This document shows positions 9,165 through 17,588 of a stretch of 64,000 nt of DNA, one piece after another. The translations under genes and the position numbers were made by a program. The first letter of the stretch is position 1. Each line of letters starts with the position of its first letter. Source of the stretch: Cytophagales bacterium (GTDB lineage: Bacteria; Bacteroidota; Bacteroidia; Cytophagales; Bernardetiaceae); NCBI GenBank assembly GCA_013299045.1, contig JAAFJX010000007.1, positions 1 to 64,000 on the forward strand, written 5' to 3'. The notes below the pieces were generated by a model. It did no database searches and was not told the origin of the DNA. It saw only the letters and a list, made by a program, of their open reading frames with translations.

Positions 9165-9962
9165 ATGAAAACGCTTTCAATATCTATTTTATTTGTTTTG
9201 CTATGTTCTGCTAGTGTTTTTGCACAGGTACGCATTGGTATGGGTTATCAAAACAGCCGCCCACTTGGCTCTATGTCTATGAATATCAATAACATACATC
9301 AATTCAAACTAGAAGGGCTTGCCAAAGTAAGAAACAGCCAACTTTGGATAGGCGGCGAACTGGGCTTTGGTGGTTATGCTAGCCGCCGCGACCCTATTGC
9401 TTTTGAAATGGACGGCTACATTACCAATACTTACATCAATATCTCCAATAATGTTACAAATCTTGGTCTCATAGCACAGTATGACCTCATGCGTGATTTT
9501 CGCGTAGCAATGCCCTACCTACACGCTGCCGCAGGTACAAACATTTATGGTACAAAACTGACGATAGAAGACCCTAACGATGAAGATGGCTGTGAACCCT
9601 TAGACTCAGATGTTCTAAAGCGCGATTATGCTGTATCGGCTAGCTTAGGTGCGGGTGTACGCATTAATCTTGCAAGGACAGAAGAACACTCCCATAATCC
9701 ATGCGCTGGCCGTGTAATGCTAGATTTAAGAGCGTTTTATACGCTAGGAACTGCTGTAAGTTATATGAATACCAACGAGATGACTGCCACAAACCCAGAC
9801 CATGCGAACCATAATCCACGCACTGACTCTGAAGAGGTGAGCGTTCCTTTCCGTAGCAATAGGACAAACGATGTGCATAATCACCGCGTAGGAACAGTTT
9901 TTACTGACCCTGTAAACCATTTTGGTGTGCAAGTTGCTCTTTCTTTTTCAATAGGCGACTAG
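9165..9962 (+). CDS. Outer-membrane beta-barrel protein
   Basis: 265 residues. Signal peptide of about 20 residues (MKTLSISILFVLLCSASVFAQ). The mature part begins VRIGMGYQNSRPLG and alternates polar and hydrophobic residues in strand-length blocks, with Gly/Tyr-rich turns (LWIGGELGFGGY) and a C-terminal strand VQVALSFSIGD typical of eight-stranded OmpA/OmpW-like barrels. Probably sits in the outer membrane; function not known. Acidic and His/Asn-rich loops (about 125-145 and 205-230) suggest exposed loops. Followed by a terminator hairpin and mobile element copy A. Confidence 0.75.
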   Translation: MKTLSISILFVLLCSASVFAQVRIGMGYQNSRPLGSMSMNINNIHQFKLEGLAKVRNSQLWIGGELGFGGYASRRDPIAFEMDGYITNTYINISNNVTNLGLIAQYDLMRDFRVAMPYLHAAAGTNIYGTKLTIEDPNDEDGCEPLDSDVLKRDYAVSASLGAGVRINLARTEEHSHNPCAGRVMLDLRAFYTLGTAVSYMNTNEMTATNPDHANHNPRTDSEEVSVPFRSNRTNDVHNHRVGTVFTDPVNHFGVQVALSFSIGD

Positions 9963-9994
9963 TCGCTTTCTATGTCGTTTAAGATGTATTCTAT

Positions 9995-10036
9995 ACACCA
10001 TGCCCGAGTCGTTTCTATAACTTTCAGGCATGGTGT
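9995..10036 (+). terminator. Terminator-like hairpin after the barrel gene
   Basis: ACACCATGCC (9995-10004) pairs with GGCATGGTGT (10027-10036), a perfect 10 bp stem with a 22-base loop, 32 bp after the stop codon. Confidence 0.6.
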
Positions 10037-10066
10037 TTCGTAGTTTGGCCTTACCTGGTGCTTATA

Positions 10067-10528
10067 TAGTTGTCCCTTAAAAAGTATATAAAACATTTAT
10101 TATCAGTAAATTAACTAAAATTTTTAGCTTTAAAATATCTTAGTTTTTAGCCTATTTTGTCGAATAACTGGCAAAACCTCAACGCTTCTTGCGGCCTGCC
10201 ATGCCTCGCATCAGACAAAAGCGAATAGCTCAAATGTCAGAGGGTGAGATTTTTTGTGCTACTATGTTTGGCAAGAGAGTGAATCAAAAAAAGCCATTCG
10301 CTGGTTTAGATGAAAAGTTATTTTTCATCTAAATTGGCCTTTTGCGAGGCTTGATTTTTTTGCTATGCCCTACGGTCGGAACTTTCAGCTCGCGCTTCAG
10401 TTCTGCATCAAGGCAAAAAGTAGAGAAGAGAAGTCTATCAAAGGCCGCCAAGGTGTTCCCAAAATAGGTAAACTATCCTCCTTAAATTTAGCTTACATCT
10501 ATTGAATGTACTTTTTAAGGGACGACTA
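10067..10528 (-). mobile_element. Miniature inverted-repeat element, family 1, copy A (full length)
   Basis: 462 bp including flanking TA on both sides. Ends are GTTGTCCCTTAAAA and TTTTTAAGGGACGAC, imperfect inverted repeats. It matches copy D (33960-34426) along its whole length in the opposite orientation, including an internal palindrome GATGAAAAGTTATTTTTCATC (about 10309-10330) and the segments GGTCGGAACTTTCAGC and GTCTGATGCGAGGC. No transposase is encoded. TA target duplication plus this size suggests a MITE moved by an IS630/Tc1-mariner-type transposase encoded elsewhere (inference). Confidence 0.8.
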
Positions 10529-10680
10529 CTTATTTTTTTACGAAAATCTTGGACGACACTAAAATATGAACTTATAGGCATAGGTAAAAGTTAAGCCTAA
10601 ATATACAAGTATTTTTGATGTGGAAAACCTGAATATTTTATACAAATTTGAAAACGTTTGGGGCGCATTAGATAAAAAAT

Positions 10681-10709
10681 AAAGAGGCTCTCTTTTAAAG
10701 AACCTCTTT
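10681..10709 (-). terminator. Terminator-like hairpin after gldK
   Basis: AAAGAGG (10681-10687) pairs with CCTCTTT (10703-10709), with further partial pairing inside the loop, 32 bp past the gldK stop on the minus strand. Modest T-tract. Confidence 0.5.
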
Positions 10710-10740
10710 ACTCAATTCAATATTATGATTCTTACTATTT

Positions 10741-11799
10741 TTAGAACTCCATACCTGATGAACGACCAAGATACGTCATTGCGCAGCGGAAACCTACAAA
10801 TGAACGCGCTGAATCTTCATATTCATAAGCACGCGAGCCTGTTTCAATGTAGAAAGCAATATCTTTCCAAGAGCCACCACGTATCAATTTGCGTGGTTCG
10901 TTTTGGTCAAAGTAAGTAGGGTTTAAGTCCCATACAAGTTGCATTGAACTTTCGATGTAAGCATCTTCACACCATTCTGCAACATTGCCAGCCATGTCAT
11001 AAAGGCCATAATCATTAGGGAAGAATGCGGCTACGGGATTGGTGTACTGGAAGCCATCGTCGTAATAGTTACCGCGGCCTGGCTTGAAGTTTGCGAGGGC
11101 ACAACCCTTTGCGTTACGAACGTAAGGGCCACCCCAAGGGTACTTGGCCATATCACGACCACCACGCGAAGCGTATTCCCATTCTGCTTCAGAAGGCAAA
11201 CGGAACTTAGGTACAGGAAACTTGCCTTGACCTTCGCGAGCATCATTCATAAATTTAGTTCGCCATGCACAAAATATTTTTGTAGCGCACCAAGTAACGC
11301 CTACCACGGGATAGTCGTCGTATGCAGGGTGCCCGTAATAGTTCTCTTGCATTGGGTCACCGTAGTGGTGAGAAAAATCATCGTTCCAAACGGTTGTATC
11401 GGGATAAACAAGGGCTTTAATTTCCTCTTCGGTAAAGGCTTGCTTCTCGCCGCTACAGTTTTCCATAGAGTCCTCGGGGTTATTAGACATTTCATCTAAA
11501 AACTGGCGATACTCGTTATTGGTAATCTCTGTTTCGTCCATATAAAAACCACCAATGGTAATTTGACGGTTCATATTGGTTCTGGAAGAGGCAATGTCCT
11601 CATCAGCCTGCCCCATATGGAAAACACCAGCGGGTACAGTTATCATGCCGTAAGGAACTTCCTGTCTCCAGCCGTCGCGCCCTTGAACGCCCGTGAGTTG
11701 TCCCTCAAGAGCACTACCTCTCTTACAACTCTGAAACAATAACGCAGTACCGACAACTAACAAGGCCAAAGCGGAGCTACGAAAAAAGGCTTTCATCAT
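10741..11799 (-). CDS. gldK: Type IX secretion / gliding lipoprotein GldK (PorK)
   Basis: 352 residues. N-terminal signal with Cys25 (LLFQSC) as probable lipidation site, then LTGVQGRDGW and PYGMITVPAGVFHMG, which are hallmark GldK openings, followed by a formylglycine-generating-enzyme-like (SUMF1) fold: FYMDETEITNNEYRQF (about 88-103), RLPSEAEWEYASRGG, NVAEWCEDAY and the end LIRGGSWKD..YVGFR-type motif. GldK forms the periplasmic/outer-membrane ring of the T9SS with GldN, and it is not an active sulfatase maturase. The usual partners gldL, gldM and gldN do not follow: the next 700 bp hold a terminator and a mobile element, then an unrelated convergent gene. Confidence 0.92.
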   Translation of the reverse strand: MMKAFFRSSALALLVVGTALLFQSCKRGSALEGQLTGVQGRDGWRQEVPYGMITVPAGVFHMGQADEDIASSRTNMNRQITIGGFYMDETEITNNEYRQFLDEMSNNPEDSMENCSGEKQAFTEEEIKALVYPDTTVWNDDFSHHYGDPMQENYYGHPAYDDYPVVGVTWCATKIFCAWRTKFMNDAREGQGKFPVPKFRLPSEAEWEYASRGGRDMAKYPWGGPYVRNAKGCALANFKPGRGNYYDDGFQYTNPVAAFFPNDYGLYDMAGNVAEWCEDAYIESSMQLVWDLNPTYFDQNEPRKLIRGGSWKDIAFYIETGSRAYEYEDSARSFVGFRCAMTYLGRSSGMEF

Positions 11800-12266
11800 A
11801 ACAAATTAATTTTTTCAGGTACTTGATTTTGTCTATGTTTAGGAGCTTTTACTTAGTCGGGTACCTATTACAATACTAGTCTAAGTGAAAATGTTTTGTA
11901 TTTTATTTAGATAAACACACGGATACTTGAATTTATTATAAAACAAAAGATTTTTTTACAAAAAACATTTGGTTCTATATTCAAATTTTAAGCCATGCCA
12001 AACTTTTGGGTCTTGGCCAAACTTTCACCACACGTGTTTGCCTGTTTGTTGAATTAACGCCTCAAAGTTCCGAATTATTGCAGAATGTTATACTAAAAAT
12101 CATAAATATTTTTTACTTTTTTTTTATTTATCGAAAATTATAGCCTTTTCGTCTAATAAAAGCAAGGTTTTATCGAAATAAAAGAACGCCTAACTTTGAT
12201 TATTATAAATCTATGCCAACATATAAGTATTTGATTGTTAGGCTATTAAATCCTGCTATAGTTTAT
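11800..12266. other. AT-rich intergenic region upstream of gldK
   Basis: About 470 bp, strongly AT rich. A plus-strand TAACTTTG at 12191-12198 resembles a promoter box but no convincing gene follows it. No clear minus-strand -7 box for gldK was found. No repeat seen. Confidence 0.4.
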
Positions 12267-13283
12267 TTATCTATGTCCAAGCTCATCTGTTTGATATTCA
12301 TTAAGCAGGCTAACAAAAAGCTGAACGGCATCATCTAGACCCTTTTGGGCTACTCCTCCTGCCGCGTTCTTATGACCGCCACCATTAAAGTGCTTTTTGG
12401 CCAAATCTGCCACCGAAAAAGCGCCCACCGACCTGAAAGAAATGCGGACTTCTTCGGGGTGTTCAATAAAGATAGCCGCTATTGTTATACCCTTGATTGA
12501 TAAACCATAATTGACAAGCCCTTCCGAATCGCCGTTCTTAAACTTAAAACGCTTTAGGTCTGCCCGTGCGAGTGTAAAATAGGCCGTTTGGAGTGCTGGC
12601 AGAACAACCATACGCTCCGACAACGCAAAACCGAGCAAACGAAGCCTGTCTTCAGAATTATTATCGTATATTAAACGATGCACTTTGGCACTTTCTAAAC
12701 CCATTTCTATAAGCTCTGCTACAATTCTATGCACCTTGCTGTTGGTACTAGGGTGTTTGAAAGACCCCGTATCAGTCATCATTCCTGCATAGAGGCATTC
12801 TGCAATAGGTAAATTAATGAGATGCTTTAAATCAAGCATTAATGCCAAATCATAGACCAATTCTGCCGTGGCTGCGGCCTTCACAGACCAGTGCTCAAAA
12901 GTTGTGTTGATAGCCTTACCAAGGTGGTGGTCTAGCAATAGAGACTTCTTCTGAGGCAAATCCAAAGCCTCAAAGGGAATAGGTTTGATGCGGTTTTCTT
13001 CCGAAAAATCAAGGAGGACTACCATCTCTGCTTTGTCAATAAATTCCTGACAATAAGTCGTTTGTTTGTCGTAAACAGCTACGGACGCATAGGCCGTCAT
13101 CCAATCTAAAAACTCAGGATAGTCCGTGGGTGATACAATTAAAACTTCGTGCTGAAGCTGCGTCAATAAGACCGCCAAACCCACGCAGGAGCCAAGTGCG
13201 TCTGCATCTGGTTTTAGGTGAGGTATGATGACAATTTTTTTGGGGTTTGACAAAAATGATTTAAGCTCTGAAAGATTATGCAT
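12267..13283 (-). CDS. DHH-family phosphoesterase (NrnA-like)
   Basis: 338 residues. DHH motifs are in order: HLKPDADALGS (usual HxNPDGDAxGS; the Lys for Asn and Ala for Gly are small departures), VVLLDFSEENRI, LLLDHHLGK (the DHH triad), MMTDTGSF, and the C-terminal DHHA1 signature GGGHKNAAGG. NrnA-type enzymes degrade short RNA oligonucleotides and dephosphorylate 3'-phosphoadenosine 5'-phosphate using Mn2+. Cytosolic, single gene. Its upstream side faces IS30 derivative 1. Confidence 0.92.
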   Translation of the reverse strand: MHNLSELKSFLSNPKKIVIIPHLKPDADALGSCVGLAVLLTQLQHEVLIVSPTDYPEFLDWMTAYASVAVYDKQTTYCQEFIDKAEMVVLLDFSEENRIKPIPFEALDLPQKKSLLLDHHLGKAINTTFEHWSVKAAATAELVYDLALMLDLKHLINLPIAECLYAGMMTDTGSFKHPSTNSKVHRIVAELIEMGLESAKVHRLIYDNNSEDRLRLLGFALSERMVVLPALQTAYFTLARADLKRFKFKNGDSEGLVNYGLSIKGITIAAIFIEHPEEVRISFRSVGAFSVADLAKKHFNGGGHKNAAGGVAQKGLDDAVQLFVSLLNEYQTDELGHR

Positions 13284-14209
13284 GGCTGTTTCAGGATTGG
13301 GGTTTAGAACTATTCATTTTGAGCTAAAATTGATGCAAGCAGCTTTTAAAACGCATTTTAAGATGCAGCCATGTAGTAAAATACTTCGCAAAAATAATAG
13401 TCTGTATGAATTGAACCACAAAAAGACCCAAAAAATATTTTTAAAAGAATTTTAGCCCGCTAGTTCTGAATGATATTGGCCACAACACATTTATTTACAA
13501 AACGGTGAATTGAAGCAATAAATGCAACCTTACAGGTCAAGCATTGTAGCAAACTGGAATAGTTATTTTCAATCCAAATCTTTTTCTGGGTCTTTCGTAG
13601 ATTTTTGTTTTGAATCTAAGATTAAAAAGCCTTGTTGAGAGAGGCGTTCAAAATGAGTTTTTCAGGAAAATATTGTCTAATAAGTCTATCCAAATTTTTA
13701 TTAGCGCCTCTCTGCCAGCGGTGGTATGGGGTTGCAGAGAGACAACCGAGAGAAGGCTAAATGTTCCCGAATAAACCTTGGTTCAATGCCATTTTCTTGG
13801 GTTTCTGTTTGTGGCGTAAATTGGCTTTTCTTTGAGCCAAATCAAGCTCATATTCGCGGTTTCTTGTATCAGTATTACGCTTTATAATTCTGATAATCAA
13901 TCATTTATTTTTGCCAGTAGCTCCTGCAACAGAAGTTGTTGTGTGTTTTTTTGCAATAAGTTGCGCAATCATGTACCTTTGCGCGTGTTGAGATGTGCCA
14001 TTTGTCTTTTTGAGTCGGAAAAAGGTACAAAGTATCTGTTGAAACACAGAGGCCAATCGTCTCTTTGGCTCTTGCGGCCACAGGCATTTGCCGCTTTATT
14101 CCACTATGTAAGTTGTTGCATTTATCTATTGAATTCACCAAAATATCATTACAGAAAGAGCAAATCTTGAAAAAGTATCTAGTTTAAAAAAATAGCGAAC
14201 CACACCGCT
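13284..14209. other. Gene-free region occupied by IS30 derivative 1
   Basis: About 925 bp: 220 bp of AT-rich sequence upstream of the DHH gene, the IS30-family deletion derivative at 13505-14138, then 70 bp before the frameshifted small gene. Open frames here on either strand are fragments of the derivative. Confidence 0.7.
13505..14138 (-). mobile_element. IS30-family deletion derivative 1
   Basis: 634 bp with terminal inverted repeats: GTGAATTGAAGCAATAAATG at the left and, read in reverse from 14138, GTGAATTCAATAGATAAATG. On the minus strand it carries remains of an IS30 transposase: the N-terminal part around RKANLRHKQKPKK, then after a large internal deletion the C-terminal core WQRGANKNLDRLIRQY with the family's [13 protein letters not shown] pattern. 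Frames are broken, so no active transposase. The same deletion junction occurs in derivative 2 at 20105-20754 on the opposite strand. Confidence 0.8.
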
Positions 14210-14614
14210 TATGAAAAACAAAAAAAATCAAGCACTTGGCTTACACTTGCTCTGCTGGCTTTTTATGCCTGTTTTTTTTTTATTTGTGCCGCTAAGCCCA
14301 AACCAGACAAACTCGTAGGGCTTTTGGTAAAGCGCGGCTGGCAACACAACGCCCAAAGTTATTGTGCAGGTACGGCAGATTTCTTCGTACTTGCTATTTC
14401 TAAAAATACAGAATGGCTGCTTCGTACTACTTCGATGGCTCAAATAGATAAACTCAATGCACTTTCAGGCAAACGCATAGAAATCAAGGGATTCAAACTT
14501 CAGAGCGTTGCTACCCGCATCAATCCGCGCACTAACCAAGCAGAAAAAGCTGTAGAACTGCCCTTGCAGTGCCCTGTTCTAGAAATAAAGAGTATCAGAT
14601 TATACAAAAAATAA
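14210..14614 (+). pseudogene. Small secreted/lipoprotein gene split by a homopolymer frameshift
   Basis: ATG at 14210 is followed by AAAAAC and a run of eight A. In that frame the sequence ends at a TAG after 35 codons. One extra base in the A run, or a shift in the run of ten T at 14272-14281, joins it to the long frame ending at 14614. The repaired product is about 134 residues: a signal-like segment (STWLTLALLAFYACFFF), then KPKPDKLVGLLVKRGWQHN. No family recognised. It may be a sequencing error, a decayed gene or a phase-variable one. The next gene starts 10 bp later, suggesting an operon. Confidence 0.55.
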
Positions 14615-14623
14615 ATCAAAGGC

Positions 14624-16057
14624 ATGACTTTATTACTTAAAACCTTACAAGCGCAAACCCTGCAAGGCAACAGCGTAGCTATCGTAGATGCAACAGGCTC
14701 ACATACTTACGCAAGTCTCTACGAACGGGCAAGACGCATGGCGCAACATATCTCTAAACTCTACCCGCCAAGTGCCGCTCCCACACCTGTTCCTTTTTTG
14801 TTTGAGGCATCTGCCGACTATGTTTTGACACTATGGGCAATTTGGCTGGCCGGTCACATTGCAGTTCCGATACACCCCAAACACCCTCAAAACGAAATTG
14901 ACTATATTCTCATGGATTTGGGGCAGCAAACACTTATCAAGGAAGTTGTTTTAACAACCCCCGCTACATACGAAATGAGTACGCCAGAGAAAAATCAGGC
15001 TGCACTAATTATTTACACAAGTGGCAGTACTGGCCGCCCAAAGGGAGCAGTGCATAGCTTTGAGAGTTTAGAAACTCATATCAGCACACTCGTAGAGGCC
15101 TGGGGGTGGAGTTCTGCCGACCGTATTGTGAATGTTTTGCCACTAAACCACGTACACGGGCTTATCAATGTTTTAGGCTGCACGCTTTGGAGCGGGGCAC
15201 GCTGCTATATGTTGCCAAAATTTGACCCCAAAGCACTCTTAGAGCTTTTTGAAAAAGAAGATATTACGCTTTTTATGGCAGTGCCTACCGTTTATAGCCG
15301 ACTGGCCAACTACTGGCAGAGTACTGGAGCTGATGCGCAAAAAAAGCATAAAAGCGCTTGCCAAAAGTTGCGTTTGATGGTATCTGGTTCGGCAGCCCTA
15401 AATTTGCCACTCATGGAGCTATGGCAGGAATTAACAGGTCATGTCCTTTTGGAGCGCTATGGTATGACCGAAACAGGCATGATGCTTTCCAATCCTTTAC
15501 ATGGCAGACGTATCCCTGGTACGGTTGGTAAACCACTGCCCAGTGTAGAAATTCGCTTGGTGGCCGAAAATGGCGATATCCAAGCTGAAAACCCAGCTAT
15601 TGGGGAGATACAAACCAAAGGAACGCACCTTTTTAGCGCTTACTGGCAGAAACCCGCCCAAACCCAAGAGGTTTTTACAACAGACCAGTGGTTTAAGACG
15701 GGCGATTGGGCGAAAAGAGATGAAAATGGCGTTTATACAATATTAGGGCGTTTATCTACCGATATTATTAAAACAGCTGGTTACAAAGTATCGGCACTTG
15801 AAATTGAGAGCAAACTGCTGGCGCACCCCAGCGTGAGCGAATGTGCAGTAGTGGCCTTGCCTAATGCTGAATATGGCGAGGTGGTGTGCGCGGCGATAGT
15901 TTCTGAATACAATTTGAATTTTAGTGAACTCAAACAGTGGGCCAAGCGGCATCTAGCACCTTACAAAGTTCCTCAAAGGTGGCATCAGGTACAAACACTG
16001 CCTCGTAATGCGCTCGGGAAAGTAGTCAAAAAAGACCTACAAAAGCTCTTGTCGTGA
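14624..16057 (+). CDS. Acyl-CoA synthetase, MatB/ACSF3-like
   Basis: 477 residues, an intact adenylate-forming (ANL) enzyme: P-loop YTSGSTGRPKG (about 130-140), NHVHGLINVLGCTLWSG, the AVPTVYSRL segment, the adenine-binding YGMTETGM, hinge GRLSTDIIKTAGYKVS and the C-terminal lysine in NALGKVVKK. The HVHGL/LPKFD pattern is closest to malonyl/methylmalonyl-CoA synthetases (MatB, ACSF3), which activate a dicarboxylate with ATP and CoA. Substrate is inferred; no malonate decarboxylase or transporter lies nearby. Convergent with the PlsC-like gene across mobile element copy B. Confidence 0.85.
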   Translation: MTLLLKTLQAQTLQGNSVAIVDATGSHTYASLYERARRMAQHISKLYPPSAAPTPVPFLFEASADYVLTLWAIWLAGHIAVPIHPKHPQNEIDYILMDLGQQTLIKEVVLTTPATYEMSTPEKNQAALIIYTSGSTGRPKGAVHSFESLETHISTLVEAWGWSSADRIVNVLPLNHVHGLINVLGCTLWSGARCYMLPKFDPKALLELFEKEDITLFMAVPTVYSRLANYWQSTGADAQKKHKSACQKLRLMVSGSAALNLPLMELWQELTGHVLLERYGMTETGMMLSNPLHGRRIPGTVGKPLPSVEIRLVAENGDIQAENPAIGEIQTKGTHLFSAYWQKPAQTQEVFTTDQWFKTGDWAKRDENGVYTILGRLSTDIIKTAGYKVSALEIESKLLAHPSVSECAVVALPNAEYGEVVCAAIVSEYNLNFSELKQWAKRHLAPYKVPQRWHQVQTLPRNALGKVVKKDLQKLLS

Positions 16058-16083
16058 AGACTAAACCCCAAAACATCGCTATT

Positions 16084-16705
16084 TAGTCGTCCTTTAAAAT
16101 ATATCTAAAGTATAACTTATTAAAACCGTCCTTTACGCAGAATTGCGGGGTTTTTTTGAACGAAAGCAAGCTCTTACATTAACCTCTCTTGAGTCGTCAA
16201 AAAGCCTTTTTGAGTTTTGTGAGTTCTAATTGCCCTCTTTTCACTTTTGCAGATACCCTTTTCCCGCGTTTTCAAATAGCTTTTTGCCAAATGCCTTATG
16301 TCTGGCCTTTTTAGTATTTCTTCTTTTTCTACAATTCTATTCGGGCGTTCCCGCTTCGCGGTCGTTCGTCTTTGGGCTTCGCTTCGGTGCTACGCACTAA
16401 ACCCGCCGCCTCACTAACGCAAGATACAGGCCAATTTAGATGAAAAATAACTTTTTTCATCTAAACCAGCGAATGGCTTTTTCTTTGATTCACTCTCTTA
16501 CAAAACATAGCAGCACAAGAAATCTCACCCTCTGACATTTGAGCCATTCGCTTTTGTCTGATGCGAGGCATGGCAGGCCGCAAGAAGCATTGAGGTTTTG
16601 CCAGTTATTTGACAAAATGGGCTAAAAACTAAGATATTTTAAAGATAAAGTGCTTGTTTAATTTACTGATAATAAATGCCTTATATATTTTTTAAGGAAC
16701 GACTA
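16084..16705 (+). mobile_element. Chimeric miniature element, copy B
   Basis: 622 bp flanked by TA. It opens TAGTCGTCCTTTAAAA and closes AAGGAACGACTA. From about 16432 to the end it matches the right half of family 1 (CAATTTAGATGAAAAATAAC palindrome, TTGATTCACTCTC, GTCTGATGCGAGGC). Its left half is instead a family 2 repeat (16118-16438). So one module was swapped or one element inserted in another. No coding capacity. Confidence 0.75.
16118..16438 (+). repeat. Family 2 GC-rich hairpin repeat, copy 1
   Basis: About 320 bp from TTATTAAAACCGTCC to ACAGGCCAA, matched in reverse orientation at 56217-56533. The core at about 16344-16425 is GC rich in an AT-rich setting and holds nested small hairpins: CCGC-TTC-GCGG, GTGC-TAC-GCAC and GAAGC-type arms. 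This resembles REP-type structured repeats. No reading frame. Confidence 0.75.
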
Positions 16706-16766
16706 GGTAAACTATTCTCCTCCATTTGGCTTAAATATATTGAAAATGCTTTTTAAGAGGCTACTA
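16706..16766 (-). mobile_element. Solo end of family 1 element
   Basis: A degraded copy of the 60 bp end seen at 10466-10528 (GGTAAACTAT.CTCC, then GCTTAAAT/GCTTACAT, then CTTTTTAAG.G..ACTA). It abuts copy B directly and ends 2 bp before the stop codon of the acyltransferase gene. Confidence 0.6.
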
Positions 16767-16767
16767 T

Positions 16768-17529
16768 TTATTTTTTATCCTGAACGTAAGGCAGCATCAC
16801 ATTTTCTTGCTCTATAGCAGTTTTGACCAGCTCTATGAGTGCATCATTGTCTTCTTCGTAACTAAGTGCAAGTGGTGCTTTGATACGGACGTTCAGAATG
16901 GTGCCTTTCTTTTTGTATTGCATACCTTTTTTGTCAAAAGCACGCCTAAAACCATCTATCACAATAGGCACTACGATAGGGCGATTTTCTTTAATAAGAT
17001 GAGCAGTCCCCTTCCTGACTGGCGCATAGGGGCTTGTTGTTCCTTGCGGAAAACTAACTACCCAGCCGTTTTTGAGTGCAAGGCCAATTTTATCAACGCC
17101 GCCTTTGTCTAGTCCTCTATTGACGTTTTTGCCTTCATTGCGCCAGCTCCGCTTCACAGTGATTGCACCAGTATAAGAAAGTATTTTAGGAATAAGGCCG
17201 CCCTTGTGCATGGTTTCTTCGGCAGCAATAAAATAGCTTTCAGTGCGTGGGTTCAACAAATAAGCAGCAGAATTTTTTTCTTGAGGGTACTTGTTTTTGA
17301 GGCGGCAGAAAATGTGGTAGAAAACCATTACATCTGCAAAATAAGTTTGGTGGTTGGCTATGAACAGCACATTCACATTTGGTAACTCCTCCAAATGCTC
17401 CAAACCAGCAATCTTAACCGCATTGTTTTTGTAAAAGCGCCTATAAGTAATAAGCCCAACCAGCCCAATTACCAATTTTTTGAGCCATATTAGCTGGCCG
17501 AGTATGTCTCTTTTAAACATAAAACGCAC
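16768..17529 (-). CDS. 1-acyl-glycerol-3-phosphate acyltransferase (PlsC-like)
   Basis: 253 residues. The LPLAT signature is complete: NHQTYFADV (HX4D, about residues 60-68), the substrate-binding FPQGTTS block (near 159-165) and VPIVIDGF. A membrane-associating hydrophobic stretch (LIWLKKLVIGLVGLITY) lies at the N-terminus. These enzymes acylate lysophosphatidic acid at the inner membrane during phospholipid synthesis. Located 60 bp downstream of fabG on the same strand with a hairpin between. Full length. Confidence 0.88.
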   Translation of the reverse strand: MRFMFKRDILGQLIWLKKLVIGLVGLITYRRFYKNNAVKIAGLEHLEELPNVNVLFIANHQTYFADVMVFYHIFCRLKNKYPQEKNSAAYLLNPRTESYFIAAEETMHKGGLIPKILSYTGAITVKRSWRNEGKNVNRGLDKGGVDKIGLALKNGWVVSFPQGTTSPYAPVRKGTAHLIKENRPIVVPIVIDGFRRAFDKKGMQYKKKGTILNVRIKAPLALSYEEDNDALIELVKTAIEQENVMLPYVQDKK

Positions 17530-17542
17530 TTGTTCTGTAACG

Positions 17543-17576
17543 AACCTTATAGGCTTTAAAAGAAACCTATAAGGTT
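17543..17576. terminator. Perfect 11 bp hairpin between fabG and the plsC-like gene
   Basis: AACCTTATAGG (17543-17553) pairs with CCTATAAGGTT (17566-17576). On the plus strand a T-tract follows; on the transcribed minus strand an A-tract precedes it. It could act as an intercistronic processing or partial termination site. Confidence 0.5.
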
Positions 17577-17588
17577 TTTTCTGTTTTT

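Larger units (their letters stand above)
9963..10740. other. Gene-free region holding mobile element copy A
   Basis: About 780 bp between convergent genes: terminator at 9995-10036, full-length miniature element at 10067-10528, about 150 bp of AT-rich sequence with no coding signal, and the gldK terminator at 10681-10709. Confidence 0.7.
16058..16767. other. Gene-free region holding chimeric element B
   Basis: About 710 bp between convergent genes, wholly accounted for by composite element B (16084-16705), which contains a family 2 repeat, and by an extra solo end at 16706-16766. Confidence 0.7.

Noticed and set aside
12201-12335. Small plus-strand gene after the TAACTTTG box
   Set aside because: The frame from the ATG near 12213 runs into the 3' end of the DHH gene on the other strand and gives no protein-like sequence.
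14624-16057. Malonate utilisation cluster
   Set aside because: The ligase resembles MatB/ACSF3, but no malonate decarboxylase, transporter or regulator is nearby.
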